This document shows, in pieces, positions 11,085-22,770 of a stretch of DNA of 64,000 bases. How positions within the stretch are numbered: the stretch's first letter is position 1; the number at the start of each line of letters is the position of its first letter. The translations under genes and the position numbers were made by a program. Below the pieces are notes generated by a model. It was not told the origin of the DNA. It did no database searches and saw only the letters and a program-made list of their open reading frames with translations. Source of the stretch: Hymenopus coronatus (lineage: Eukaryota > Arthropoda > Insecta > Mantodea > Hymenopodidae); contig CM060899.1 of assembly GCA_030762935.1 (NCBI GenBank), positions 59,446,501 to 59,510,500 on the forward strand. The letters run 5' to 3'.

Positions 11085-11935
11085 TTACTTTCTGTACCAC
11101 GTATATGATACGCAGAGAAAGTATAGCATTTCACCCAAAAATTCAATACCGAAAATGCACATTACATGTTTTGAGGACCCTTGAATTAAACACATCTAAG
11201 GTGTTTCACTCACATGAATTTTCTTACAGAAGATTCTTCTTCTTTCTACACCATGCCAATCGAGATAAGCTTAGCAGAATCTCCTTATTAAGTAGTTCCT
11301 TATACGTTGAAGGGAACTAAAGGAATGAGCTTTGCTTGGCAGGAAGTAAAACAAAAGGAACACGGAGACTTCCTATCTGAGAAAAGTATATTTTAAAATT
11401 AAAACAAATAAGGAATATCTTAAAAACCAAAATTTATATGATTCAATGTGGGTGTTTTAACGAGATCTACATTTTTGGTACAGTAAGTTTTTGTCTGTCT
11501 TGCAGTTTACCAGTTATGTAAAATTCAGAAAAATGCATCCAGAATAAAGAGGTCTTCATAGGCTTTTCCCAGAAAATTGAAGATATACATTTAATTTGTC
11601 ATGTAAATATATACACGAGATTTTAATCAAAATCTTTAGAGCTATTTTTGAGAGAACAAATTTTTCGAAAATTTCCCATAAAAATGATAGTTGGGGTGGG
11701 GGATTTTCTAGAAAATTTTCTTTCTGCATCCTTGGAAGATACTAAACTTAAGTTTGGTATTTAAAAGAGGATTTGTTTTTGAGCTATGCTGCCCAGACAC
11801 AGAGAGCGATGGACATTTTTCTAATTTTGTTTTATTCAGGGGGTCCCAAAACACATTTCCGGTGAAATTTCAGTATCGAATTTTTGGGTACATTACAATA
11901 CCTTCTCTATAGAGAAAGTAAAAATGAGTTTACTC
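11085..11935. repeat. H1 repeats, inverted pair of partial copies
   Basis: A hairpin-end fragment on the minus strand (11085-11190) is followed by a nearly complete plus-strand copy from CACATCTAAGGTG to GAGAAAGTAAAAA at 11935. The terminal hairpin of the second is reduced to CTTCTCTATAGAGAAAG, so it has lost its loop. Confidence 0.8.
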
Positions 11936-11944
11936 CATAAAAAT

Positions 11945-12115
11945 CTGATGTGTTCCGTTCACAAGAGTTTCTCTATCTATTCTGCAAACAAACTATTATC
12001 TACATAATACTAATCAAGATTATCAGAGTTGTCTTATTACTTGCTTCCTTATAGGTATAAGGGAAATAAGCGAATTTTAGTTAATTAGTCAATTTCCCGT
12101 AGCTTCTAAATGGAG
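11945..12115 (+). repeat. H1 repeat, TCTGATG-end fragment
   Basis: It starts TCTGATGTGTTCCGTTCAC and breaks off near 12110 in unrelated sequence. Confidence 0.8.
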
Positions 12116-12221
12116 CATACGGCGTCGTTATGATGTTTCCTTGATCGGATTTGGATTTCTCGTTCGTGAGTTCGCCGCTATATGCCATGGTGATGAACCG
12201 ATCCGTAGCCTACATTATTAT

Positions 12222-13157
12222 TAAACCTCGGATTTTTAGGTTCTAAAAAGTTAAAATTAGGTTCTATGTATCAGTGTGTTAGAATTTTATAGGATCTTAT
12301 ATGTTGAATTTAGGAATTTATAGGATCTTTGGCATTTATAGGATACATATGTATATTCATGCAAATCATTGGGCACTTTGTTTAAAACACTAAGTTACGA
12401 AATACGAAAAACACAAGAAATTATTCCTACCTGCTTCTGACATGAGTTACAATAAATAACCTTTCCATCTGTAGAAAAGCTTTTTTCGATCAGGATCCAC
12501 TCGTGGAGCAGAGAACTTCTTGATGATTTGCTTTTGGGCATGGTGCAAACGACTACCGCCGTCAATAGTAGCAAGAAGATTGAATATTTTGCCAGTGAAT
12601 TTTAAAAATGTCATGTTAGAAACTCCCTATAGCGGAAGAAGCAATAATGCATACTACTCAACAGCGCTATTAAAATGTTTGCCTCCAGTTTTCACCTATT
12701 GTTGCGGCATGCAAACATCTCACGTTTCAGAAATGCCGCGTGCCACTGGCCACCTCTTTGGACAATAGCTAGAAAATGATAACTGAAGGCGGCGGATGTT
12801 TTAATTAGTTTATTATTGTGGCGGACGGTTTATTTAAAGTTTATTGTAAGGTACTGAGAAAGATTTCATAATATAATTATTTAATAGTTTCCTTATTTGA
12901 ACGGTCACCCTTCGTTTTAAAATACTTTTTTATATTCATAACTCTACTCTTATGTGCTTAAATAACCGAATTAGGCACTTTTAGGTTCTGTCACGAAAAA
13001 TAGGTTTTATTACGTCCTAACGTAAAATTAGGTCAATATAGGCTCTATAAAATTGAAGTACATTACTCTTTGGTAACAAAAACATTAAAATAAACCTAAG
13101 TTTGGAGTGTAGGAGGTCAGGAATAAAATAGGCCAGAACCTAAGAATCCGGGGCTTA
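12222..13157. mobile_element. hAT-type DNA transposon, internally deleted
   Basis: Terminal inverted repeats of about 23 bp start TAAACCTCGG on the left and, reverse-complemented, TAAGCCCCGG on the right, with 19 of 23 positions agreeing. They are flanked by an 8-bp duplication, ATTATTAT against GTTATTAT, the length typical of hAT. Subterminal AGGTTCT and AGGATCT motifs recur. The body keeps a zinc-finger-coding segment at 12430-12560. Confidence 0.7.
12430..12560 (-). pseudogene. hAT transposase N-terminal zinc-finger exon remnant
   Basis: The minus strand reads HHAQKQIIKKFSAPRVDPDR and then, after a 1-base shift, KAFSTDGKVIYCNSCQKQ. The CxxC spacing in YCNSCQ resembles the first half of a BED-type zinc finger as found at the N terminus of hAT transposases. 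The segment ends at a good 5' splice site (CAG/GTAGGA), so it looks like a first coding exon. Upstream frames contain stops and no DDE or dimerisation domain is present inside the element, so it is not functional. Confidence 0.5.
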
Positions 13158-13189
13158 GTTATTATAATAGGCTATGGATCGCTTCCCAC

Positions 13190-13372
13190 CCACAGATGTC
13201 ATTGTAGGACTTGCGGACGCGAAATGGCGAATTTTGCCCAGAAACCTTCTTCTTTCACGTTATGGGATTCTTTTACGTGGAAATAAACATTATACGGGAC
13301 CATCGGCTTTACTTCCCTTTCGAAGGAAGCCAATCTAAGAATTTTAGCGTAAAAGGAGGGCGAAAAAAAAAA
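13190..13372 (-). mobile_element. SINE A-like copy, diverged
   Basis: It shares GCTTTACTTCCCTTTCGAAG and GGAAGCCAATCTAAG with the SINE A body, in minus orientation, followed by an A/T run. It is the most diverged member seen. Confidence 0.6.
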
Positions 13373-13380
13373 AAAAAAAA

Positions 13381-13520
13381 ACACTAGGCTAAAGCGGCAG
13401 CATGGCTAAAACTAAAATATTAAGAGATTCAAACGAAAGACAACTTTCCGTTTGAGAAAAGTTTAAGTAGCTTAAAATGGAAACCAATAGCAAGGAATGT
13501 CTCGTAAAACAGAGAAAAAA
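13381..13520 (+). repeat. H1 repeat fragment
   Basis: Part of the TCTGATG-proximal half is present (CCGTTTGAGAAAAGTTTAAG and AAACCAATAGCAAGGAATGT). Both termini are missing. Confidence 0.65.
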
Positions 13521-13525
13521 AAAAG

Positions 13526-14395
13526 TCTGATGTCTTTCATTCACATGACTTTCTCTACATCTCTGTAACAAATTATTGTTAAAAAGCTTATTCTTCTATT
13601 TACTTCATGCTAATCGAGAAAAAATTAGCAAAAATAGGCTTATTACTTGCTTCCTTGTAAGTAGAAGCGAAATAAGGGAGTACCATAAGTTAAAGTGATA
13701 GTCAAAAGCTGGTTGCTATGTGACTGAAGCTCCTTTGTTTGTATGGACAGGAGTTGGCAAATTCCTGTATGAGAAAAACTATTAGTTTTTCAAAGCTAAA
13801 ACAAAAAACAATGAATATCTAAAAAAAAAACATCATCACCACGAAACAAATTTATATAACATAAATTGTGTGTTTTAACGTGCCCTAAATTTTTTGTGTG
13901 GTAAGGTTTTGTCCATCTCTTACGGTTTAACAGTTATGCAAAATTCCGTAAAATTGACCCAGAATAAAGTAGTCTTCAGAGGTTATTCCCAAAAAATTTA
14001 AGATATACATTTTATTTGTCAGGTAAATATCTTTAATATATGATATTTTAAAAAAAACGTTAGAGCCATTTTTAAGAAAATAAACATTTTCGAAAAAAGT
14101 TCCATGTAAAGGGTAGTTAGGGGTGTGGAGGTTTTCTTGAGAATCTACATGTCACATCCTTTGAAGATACCAAACTTAAATACCAAGTTTGGTATTCAAC
14201 AGTCTTTTCGTTTTTGAGCTATGCTGTCCACAGACACAGACACACACGCGGACCTTTTTCTGAAAATGTTTTTATTTTTGGATTCAGGGGGACCCAAAAC
14301 CTGTATTTCCGGTGAAATCTCGGTATCGAATTTTGGGTGGAATGCAATACCTTCTCTATACACTATGTACATAGTACGTGTAGAGAAAGTAAAAA
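13526..14395 (+). repeat. H1 repeat, reference complete copy (Helentron/HINE-like)
   Basis: This 870-bp copy defines the family. The left end is TCTGATGTC, with subterminal ACTTTCTCTACA at 13548-13559. No coding potential is seen. A short ACAC tract lies at the conserved microsatellite place near 14235-14250. The right end is the hairpin CTATACACTATGTACATAGT, closed by the inverse subterminal GTGTAGAGAAAGT and ending AAAAA. HINE/DINE-1 elements are known for the same order of parts: subterminal inverted repeats, internal microsatellite and a hairpin near the 3' end. Assignment to that class is an inference because no Rep/helicase gene is present in the window. Confidence 0.8.
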
Positions 14396-15076
14396 CATAC
14401 TATGCGACATAAATTGTGTGTTTTAACGGGATCTACATATTTGTGTTTATGGTTCTTTACAGTTTATCATTTGTACAAAACTCATCCACAGTGAAGAGGT
14501 CTTCAGAGACTATTCCCAGAGAATTCAAGATATCATAAAAATATCTTAATAATATGGCATTTTAATCGAAATCGTAAGAATTTTTCTATTGAAAGGATAA
14601 TTTGGGGTGACGGGACTTTTCTGAAAATCTTCGTGTTCCTTGAAAGACACTAAGCACTTGGGCCTTTGTTATAAAAATATTTTTTTATTTATTCGGGAGA
14701 GCTCAAAACATTTATTTCCGGTGAAATGCTGTTATCGAATTTTAAATGTAAATAGCGTGTTATTAATGGACGCTCTTTAACTACTATGGTCCTCAGCGTA
14801 TGTAAGACCGCTTAATTTTGCCTAGAGGCCTCTCTATCAGACTTCAGGTTCTTTCATGTGCCGTAAATCTACGACATGGGACCAACGGCTTTACTTCCCT
14901 TCCGAAGGAAGCCATGCTAAGGATTTTTACATCGTCCTCCGCCGGGTTTGAACCCGCGACCTTGGTTATATGAAGTTAGCATGGTAACCATTACACCATG
15001 GAGGGCGACATCGAATTTTTGAGTGCATTACAATATCTTCTCTAGACACTATGTATATAGTACGTGTAGAGAAAGT
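14396..15076 (+). repeat. H1 repeat, hairpin-end half, tandem and split by SINE A
   Basis: It continues head-to-tail from the previous copy. H1 sequence stops at 14743, resumes at 15010 after a SINE, and ends with the hairpin at about 15040-15072. Confidence 0.8.
14744..15009 (-). mobile_element. SINE A, tRNA-derived, with TSD
   Basis: The minus-strand head begins GCCCTCCATGGTGTAATGG, has the B box GGGTTCAAACCC near 14950, and closes with CGGAGGAC, pairing as an acceptor-like stem. The body carries CCTTCGGAAGGGAAGTAAAG and GGTCCCATGTCGTAG. ATCGAATTTT flanks it at 14734-14743 and 15010-15019. Confidence 0.9.
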
Positions 15077-15180
15077 AAAAAGCCACTATTACTGTGTATA
15101 ACTGATTTAAATTTGAATAAGATGGGGTGGCGGGAGTTGAAAGACAATAAACACATGGATTTTTTCCTAAAATTATTTTT

Positions 15181-16049
15181 ACTTTCTCTACACGTACTAT
15201 GTACATAGTGTGTAGAGAAGGTATTCTAATGCGCCCATAAATTCGATACCGAGATTTTACCGGAAATAGGGGTTTTGGGTCCTCTGAATCCAAAAAAAAA
15301 ACCATTTTCAGAAAAAGGTTCGTGTGTGTGCATGTGTGTGTCTGTGGATAGCATATCTCAAAAACGAAAAAACCGTTGAATACCAAACTTGGTATTTAAG
15401 TTTGGTATCTTCCAAGGATGCGACACGAAGATTTTCAAGAAAACCCCCCCACCCCAGCTACCCTTTACATGGAACATTTTTCCATAATTTTTATTTTCTT
15501 AAAAATGGCTCTAACGATTTTGATTGAAATACCGTATATTAAAGATATTTACCTTAGAAATAAAATTTATATCTTGAATTTTCTGGGAATGGCTTCTGAA
15601 GACTACTTTATTCTGGATGAATTTTACGGAACTTTGCATAACTGCTAAACCGTAAGAGATGGCTAAAAACTTACCACACAAAGAATGTAGAGCACGTTAA
15701 AACACACAATTTATGTAATATACATTTTTTCGTGGAGTTGATCGTTTTTTAGATATTCCTTGTTTTTCCTTTCAGCTTTGAAACACTTATACTTTTCTCA
15801 TACAGGAATTTGTCAACTCCTGTCCATACAAAGAAACTTCAGTCACAAAGCAACCAGCTTTTGACTATCACTTGAACCTATGGTACTCCCTTATTTCGCT
15901 TCTACTTACAAGGAAGCAAGTAATAAGACTATTTCGGCTATTTTTTTTTTTTTTGTCTCGATTAGCATGAAGTAAATGGAAGCATAATCTTTTTAACAAT
16001 AATTTGTTACAGAGATGTAGAGAAAGTCATGTGAAGGGAACACATAAGA
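15181..16049 (-). repeat. H1 repeat, complete copy
   Basis: It runs from ACTTTCTCTACACGTACTAT to AACACATAAGA, with a short GTGTGCATGTGTGTG tract near 15320. It is a good full-length representative of the minus orientation. Confidence 0.9.
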
Positions 16050-16240
16050 TTTTATTTATTCGGTAGACCTCAAAACGTGTATTTTCTGTGAAATGTTATA
16101 GAATTTTTTGTTTCATTACAATACCTTCTCTATGCACTATGTATAAAGTACGTGTAGAGAAAGTAGAAAGCCACTATATCTGTTATTATAACTGATTTAA
16201 ATTTGAATAAGATATCTTAGATGCTGTTGATTTTGTAAAT
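16050..16240 (+). repeat. H1 hairpin end plus duplicated flank
   Basis: A hairpin-end stub of H1 lies at 16050-16165. It is followed by AGCCACTATAT and AACTGATTTAAATTTGAATA, nearly the same host sequence that follows the H1 hairpin at 15076-15120. The two places are copies of one locus. Confidence 0.7.
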
Positions 16241-16625
16241 TTCATGGATGCATCACCTTAGCGAGTTATCGCTGTAGTGTTTTAAGAAGAAAAGAAGATA
16301 ACATAACAGGAAATATAAATCGTGTGCCTTAAAACGTAGAAGTACGAAGTATTTGAAATATCGTTTAGGCCAGAATGACATTCTGGATTCGTTGCTAAGA
16401 GGCGGAAGAGATGCCCTATCGTCTGATCTAAATACACCGCAAAAAATCGTATATGGATAATGCAATAAAGGTAACACCTGAAACCACACATGACGTCACA
16501 GAACGTCGTATGGAACCGTCTACACTGTTCTTTACAGCGGCGTTGAGATTAGTTAGTGTTAGTCTTCCATAATGCGCAGGTCTCGTCTCTTCGCTGATAG
16601 GTAAGCATTACTTACAGTTTTGATC
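16241..16625. other. Unassigned intergenic stretch
   Basis: No repeat or gene is recognised. It contains two short overlapping minus-strand open frames without domains. Confidence 0.4.
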
Positions 16626-16800
16626 CTTTTTTTACTTTCTCTCGCACGTATGTATAATGTACATGATATATAAAGAAGGTTTTGTATTCCACCTGAAAAT
16701 TCTATATGAAGCTTTCACCGAGAATATATGATTTGAGGTCCTCTGAATAAGATAAGCACTTTAAGAAAAACGCTCGTGTGTGTGCGCGAGCAGCATAATT
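16626..16800 (-). repeat. H1 repeat, hairpin-end fragment
   Basis: It starts TTTACTTTCTCTCGCACGTA and runs to the GTGTGTGCG tract. It is inverted against the complete copy that follows. Confidence 0.75.
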
Positions 16801-16809
16801 AAAAAAAGA

Positions 16810-17512
16810 TCTGATGTGCTCCATTTACATGATTTTCTCTAAATCTCTGTAACAAATTATTGCCAATAAGCTTCTATTTACTTCATGCTAATCGAGAAAA
16901 AAATAGCAGAACTAGTCTGTATTACTTGCTCCCTTGTAAGTAGAAGCGAAATAAGGGAGTACCATAGGTTAAAGTGACAGTTAAAAGCTGGTTACTATGT
17001 GACTGAAGTTCTTTGTATGGACACGAGTTGACAAATTCCCGTATGAGAAAAGTATAAGTTTTTTAAAGCTGAAACCAAAAAATAAGGAATATCTCAGAAA
17101 CGATCAACTTCACGAAAAAAAATGTATATAACATAAATTATGTGTTTTAATGTGCTCTACATTTTTTGTGTGATAAGATTTGTCCATCTCTTACGGTTTA
17201 GCAGTTATGCCAAATTCCGTAAAATTCACGCAGTATAAAGTACTCTTAAGAGGCTATTCCCAGAAAACTCAAGATATACATTTTATTTGTCAGGTAAATA
17301 TCTTTAATATACAATATATAGAATATTTTAATCAAAATCGTTAGAGCCATTTTTGAGAACATCAGAATTTTCGATTTTTTTTCGTGTAAAGGGTAGTTGG
17401 GGGTGGGGGGACTTTCTTGAAAATCTTCGTGTCGCATTCTTGGAAGACACCAAATCTAAATACCAAGTTTCGTTTTTAACGGACTTTTCGTTTTTGAGCT
17501 ATGCTGCCCACA

Positions 17513-17555
<43 letters not shown>

Positions 17556-17725
17556 ATACACACAGACAGACACACATATAGGGACATTTTTCTAAAAATG
17601 CTTTCTTTGGATTCAGGAGATGTCAAAATATGTATTTACGGTGAAATCTCGGCATCGAATTTTTGGGTGCATTACAATACCTTCTCTATACACTATGTAC
17701 ATAGTACATGTAGAGAAAGTAAAAA
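16810..17725 (+). repeat. H1 repeat, complete copy with expanded CA tract
   Basis: It starts TCTGATGTGCTCC and ends with the hairpin and GAGAAAGTAAAAA. The internal (CA)n with CAGA/CATA interruptions spans about 17512-17575, at the same place as in all other copies. Confidence 0.9.
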
Positions 17726-18405
17726 TCTGTTGTGTTCCGTTCACATGACTGTCTAAATATTTGTAAGAAATTATTGTTAATAAGCTTAGTCCTCTAACTG
17801 CTAATCGACTTAAGCATGACCAGAAACGGTTTTATTGCTGAGTTCCTTATAAGTAGAAGGGAAATAAGACTAAACCGACAGTCAAATGTTTCAAAATGTG
17901 GTTGCTATGGGATTGAAATCCGTTTCTTTGCGTGGGCAGAAGCTGAAAAGTTCCCGCATGAGAAATATATTCAAACTGAAACTAATAACGAGGAATATCT
18001 CGAAAACGGTTAACTCCACGAAAAAAGGTAGATGACATAAATTGTGTATCTTAACAAGATCTACATTTTTCGTGTAGTAAGTTTTTGTCTATCTTTTACG
18101 GTTTACTAGTTATATAAATGTCAGCAAAATTCATCCAGAATAAACAGGTCTTTAGAAGCTGTTCCCAGAAAATTCTAGATATACATTTTATTTGTGATGG
18201 AAATTGTTTTAATATGTGGTATTTTAATCAAAATCTTTAGAGCCATTTTTGAAAAAAAAACATTTTCGAAAACTTTTCCATGTGAAGGGAAATTTGGGTG
18301 GCGGGATTTTCTTGAACATGTTCGTGTCGCATTCTTGGAAGACACCAAACTTAAATTCCAAGTGTGTGTTTAATGGTCTTTTCGTTTTTGAGCTATGCTG
18401 TCCAT
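17726..18405 (+). repeat. H1 repeat, joined head-to-tail to previous copy
   Basis: It begins TCTGTTGTGTTCCGTTCACA exactly where the previous copy's AAAAA ends. It stops at GAGCTATGCTGTCC without the hairpin end. Confidence 0.8.
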
Positions 18406-18897
18406 ATATTTAATATGGCAAATAAAAGTTATACCTTGAATTTTCTGGGAATAGCCTCTAAAGACCTCTTTATTCTGAATGAACTTTGCTGAATTTTGCG
18501 TAACTAGTAAGCCATAAGAGATAGACAAAAAGTTACTACACAAAAACTGTAGATCACGTTAAACCACACAAATTATGTCATTTACATTTTTTCGTTGAAT
18601 TGGCCATTTCTAAGATATTCCAGGTTATTTGTTTCAGATTTAAAATACTTAAACTTCTTTTCACACTGAACTCTTGGCCCTGCATATAAACGTATTTTAT
18701 CCACATAGCAACCGGCTTTTAAAAGATTTTACCTAGCGTATTCCATTATTTCCCTTCTACTTACAAGGAAGCAAATAATTAGGACAATTTCTGCTAATGC
18801 TTATCTCGACTATCATAAAATAGATAGAGAAAAATGCTTGTAAACAATAACTTGTTATAGTGATGTAGAGAAAGTCATGTGAATGGAATACATTAGA
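18406..18897 (-). repeat. H1 repeat, partial copy
   Basis: It runs from the CTTGAATTTTCTGGGAATAG block to GAATACATTAGA. With the preceding copy it makes an inverted pair. Confidence 0.8.
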
Positions 18898-19490
18898 TTT
18901 TTATTCTCCTAAATATTGGCTTCTCAATCTATTTAGTTTATTGCTCACATCATTTGCAGGATGTCCTTCATACACTCACTAATAGCTTTTTATACGTTTT
19001 AATATATTTGCAGACTATTGTTTCTGTTTTTATAATCTTTGTTTTAAATTATACATTTCATGGGGATAATAGTAATAATAGGAAATGAGTAATTTGGCTG
19101 TAGCCATTAACTATGCCTGTCTGCCATTTTATTTTCATACCAAATATCGTATTAATGTAGGGTATAACTTATCACAGAAATATGTCACAGGATATTATCT
19201 CAAATTTTAATAATTTAAGGATTTAAAATATGATAAAGAAAATATACAGTATATATAGCATTTTTATCACATCTATATTATGTCTGTCACAGATATGTCA
19301 GATATGTGATAATATAATAAAGGCCTGAATAAATAACCAAAAATGTATTCACAAGGTGACAAAAGTTCGGCTGTTAACGTGCTCTTGCGCAGCACCACTA
19401 CTGGCCGTAAGTATTTAGCAAGTAAAACATTCGTTACAGGGTTTTGAAGTGAAATCCCTCCCCCCACTGCCTCTTTGTCGAGCAAAAATG
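18898..19490. other. Repeat-poor AT-rich stretch
   Basis: It is AT-rich unique-looking sequence. Nothing coding or structural is recognised. Confidence 0.4.
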
Positions 19491-20520
19491 ATTTCGGAAA
19501 ATGTTTATCTCGATTAACATGAAGTAGATAGAAGAGTAGCTTTTATAATAATAATTTGAGGAATAGCTAGTTGATTTCAAACGTTAATGGGTGGTCGCAA
19601 AACAAGCTAACCATCTTTTAAAAATACTGATGTGTTCCATTCCCATAACTTACTGTAGCTGTTCCACTAACTGTTTCTCACAAAAGGTTATTCTTTTATC
19701 TACGTCAGGTTAATCTAGAAAAAAAATTAACAGAATTGGCCTTATATCTTGCTCCCTTGTAAGCAGAGCGGAAATAAGGGAATACGTTAGGCCAAAGCGA
19801 CAGTCAAAACTTTTAAAAGCTCGTCGCTATTTGAAACAATTGAGGGTGGGTTCTCTCTGTTTGGTCCCATTTGAGAAAAGTTAATTAGTTTAAAACTGAA
19901 ACCAATAACAATGAATATCTCGAAAACTTTCAAGTATGTGTTTTAACGAGCTCAACATGTTTTGTGTAGTAAGTTTTTGTCTATCTCTTACGATTTACCA
20001 GTTATGCAAAATCTGGCTAGCGATTTCTTTGTGCTGTTCCATTTGTTCTTCTTCTTGAGGATCTGCTATCTTGATACTCGTTAAGCAGATAGAAGAATAA
20101 GCTATTATAAGAATCGTGTATTGCAGCATAAGTAGAGAAAATTATGTCAACGTAGAACATAATATTTTTACTTTCTCTAGCACGTATGTACAATGCCTAA
20201 CGAGATAAACATTAGCACCAAAGTTTTTACTACTTGTTTTCTTGTAAGTAGAAGGGAAATAAGAAATACACTAGGCTTAAGCGTTAGTAAAATCCTTTCA
20301 AAACTGGTCGCTATGTGATTAAATTGAAATTCTGTTCTCTTTGCATGGCCAGGAATAAAACAGATGAAGTTAATGATAATTCCGTTTCTCCTTATAAGGA
20401 ATTAAGTAATACGATCATTTCTGTAAACGGTTATCTCGTTTAGTGTGATGTAGATAAAGGATTAATCTTTTGTAAGAACAGCTTACAGAACAGATAGAGA
20501 AAGCCAGTGAATGGAACATT
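19491..20520. repeat. Mosaic of diverged H1 fragments
   Basis: Short pieces of the TCTGATG half occur in alternating orientation at about 19491-19600 (-), 19628-20015 (+), 20050-20160 (-), 20164-20350 (hairpin stub then +) and 20370-20518 (-). They are more diverged than other copies and so probably older. Confidence 0.65.
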
Positions 20521-20711
20521 TATAATTTTTTGTTGTTGACATGACTATATTCTAGATCCATGTAGTCAGCCGCAGATGTCGGCCAGATGTTCCATACTTT
20601 TAAAATAAACGACAAATTTTGTATCTCATCTCTCAGATTTTCTTGAGATAGTCCAACTCGGAGAGGATGAATTGCAGTTTCTGCAGTAGATCGAATCTTT
20701 AACTTCTTTTT

Positions 20712-22052
20712 ACTTTCTCTAGCCCTTATGTACAATGTAGCCAAAAATTCGATGCAGAGATTTCAACGGAAATACATGTTTTGTGTCCCCCTGAAAAGAG
20801 AGTACCATAGGTTAGAATGATAGTCAAAAGCTTGTTGCTATGTGACTGAAGTTCCTTTATTTGTATGGACAGGAGTCGACAAATTCCTGTATGAGAAAAG
20901 TGTAAGTATTTTAAAACTGAAACCAATAAGAAGGAATATCTCAAAAAGGGCCAACTCCAAGAAAAAAAAAAAAAGTATATAAATTGTATGTTTTAAGGAG
21001 CTCTATATTGTTAAGTAGGCGTTTGTCTAACTCTTGCGGTTTACCAGTTATGCAAAATTCCGCAAAATTCATCCAGTATAAAGCTGTATTTCGAGGCTAT
21101 TCCCAGAAAACTTACTATATACATTTCATTTGTCATATAAATATCTTTAATATACGGCATTTTAATCAACATCGTTAAAAGTAAAGTGTAAAGGGTAGTT
21201 GGAGGTGCGGGGCTTTTCTTGAAAATCTTCGTGTTGTATCCTTGTTAGATACTGAACTGAAATACCAAGTTTGGTATTTAATGGACTTTTCATTTTTGAG
21301 CTATCCGTTCTCAGACACACACATACACACATACATGCATGCATGCATGCATACATACATACATACATACATACATACATACATACATACATACATACAT
21401 ACATACATACATACATACATACATACATACATACATACATACATACATACATACATACATACATACATACATACATACATACATACATACATACATACAT
21501 ACATACATACATACATACATACATACATACATACATACATACATACATACATACATACATACATACATACATACATACATACATACATACATACATACAT
21601 ACATACATACATACATACATACATACATACATACATACATACATACATACATACATACATACATACATACATACATACATACATACATACATACATACAT
21701 ACATACATACATACATACATACATACATACATACATACATACATACATACATACATACATACATACATACATACATACATACATACATACATACATACAT
21801 ACATACATACATACATACATACATACATACATACATACATACATACATACATACATACATACATACATACATACATACATACATACATACATACATACAC
21901 GGAAATTGTTCTAAAATATGTTGTTTTTTGTGTTTTTTTTTTAATCAGGGTGTTTCAAAACATATTTTCGCTGAAATCTCGGTATAGAATTTTCGGGCAA
22001 TACAGTACCTTCTCTATACACTATGTACATAGTACGTGTAGAGAAGGAAAAA
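20712..22052 (+). repeat. H1 repeat with a giant CATA array at the microsatellite site
   Basis: A minus-strand hairpin stub lies at 20712-20795. A plus-strand copy follows, lacking its first ~150 bp and ending with the hairpin and GTGTAGAGAAGG at 22052. The internal CA tract has become the long tetranucleotide array of 21342-21899. Confidence 0.85.
21342..21899. repeat. (ATAC)n microsatellite, about 137 units
   Basis: An essentially uninterrupted ATAC/CATA array spans about 21351-21899, preceded by GCATGCATGC and ACACATACAC. The poly-YIHT and poly-MYVC open frames over it on both strands are artefacts of a 4-bp repeat read in three frames. Confidence 0.97.
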
Positions 22053-22540
22053 AGGTGTAGGGAAGTTTCCTAGCTTTCAGCTGTTAGTGCGAAGGGATGG
22101 AGGCTGCCCTCAGGTTTTTCTTACCGTTTAGGAACAATAGTGCCTGACCGCCGAGGGGAGTCAGCTCCTTCAAAAGAAAACGGAATACAGAAACGGTTAT
22201 GTACTGTGCTAATACGATTTAAATTTTTTTTATCTTCCCCACTGCACGCATATGACATAAACCGTTATCTTCAAAACTGTGCCTGTGTATATTTCAACTT
22301 AATTCCAAGGTTTTTGATTTCAACACTGCTCACTAACCTCTCTTTGGAGATCTTAAGTCAGAGACAGTTCCTCCCTCTGTGCACAAGTGAACCCGCTAAT
22401 AAAACTGGATGTTTATAACAATTTATTTGTTACACAAAATATGATTTCAAAATGTTTTCAAATATATTGTATTCATTAATGAAATAAGATAATAATTTTA
22501 AATATAATAATATTATAATTATTATTAATAATAATAATTA
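22053..22540. other. Unassigned stretch
   Basis: A moderately GC-rich first half and an AT-rich second half (ATAATAATT repeats near 22500-22540). No family is recognised. Confidence 0.4.
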
Positions 22541-22760
22541 ATTAAATGACGCTTTATTTATGGCCGCTCCTTTACAGCTGTGGTTCTCAGCGTCCCATTT
22601 TATACTTTGTGTGAAAGACTACTTAATTTTGTTCAAAGGCCTCTCTATCAGGCTTGAGGTTATTTTACATGGCGTAAATCTACGACACAAGACCAATGGT
22701 TTTACTTCCCTTCCGAAGGAAGCCATGCTAAAGAGTTTTAAGACCGAAAAATATCGGTGA
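22541..22760 (-). mobile_element. SINE A, body fragment
   Basis: It matches the SINE A body on the minus strand (GGAAGGGAAGTAAAACC and AGAGGCCTTTGAAC). The tRNA-derived head is missing. Confidence 0.8.
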
Positions 22761-22770
22761 TGGAACATTA

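Noticed and set aside
21162..22060. Long open frames of repeating YIHT and MYVC on both strands
   Set aside because: They are translations of an ATAC tetranucleotide array, open in all frames because its length modulo three never creates a stop. Not a protein.
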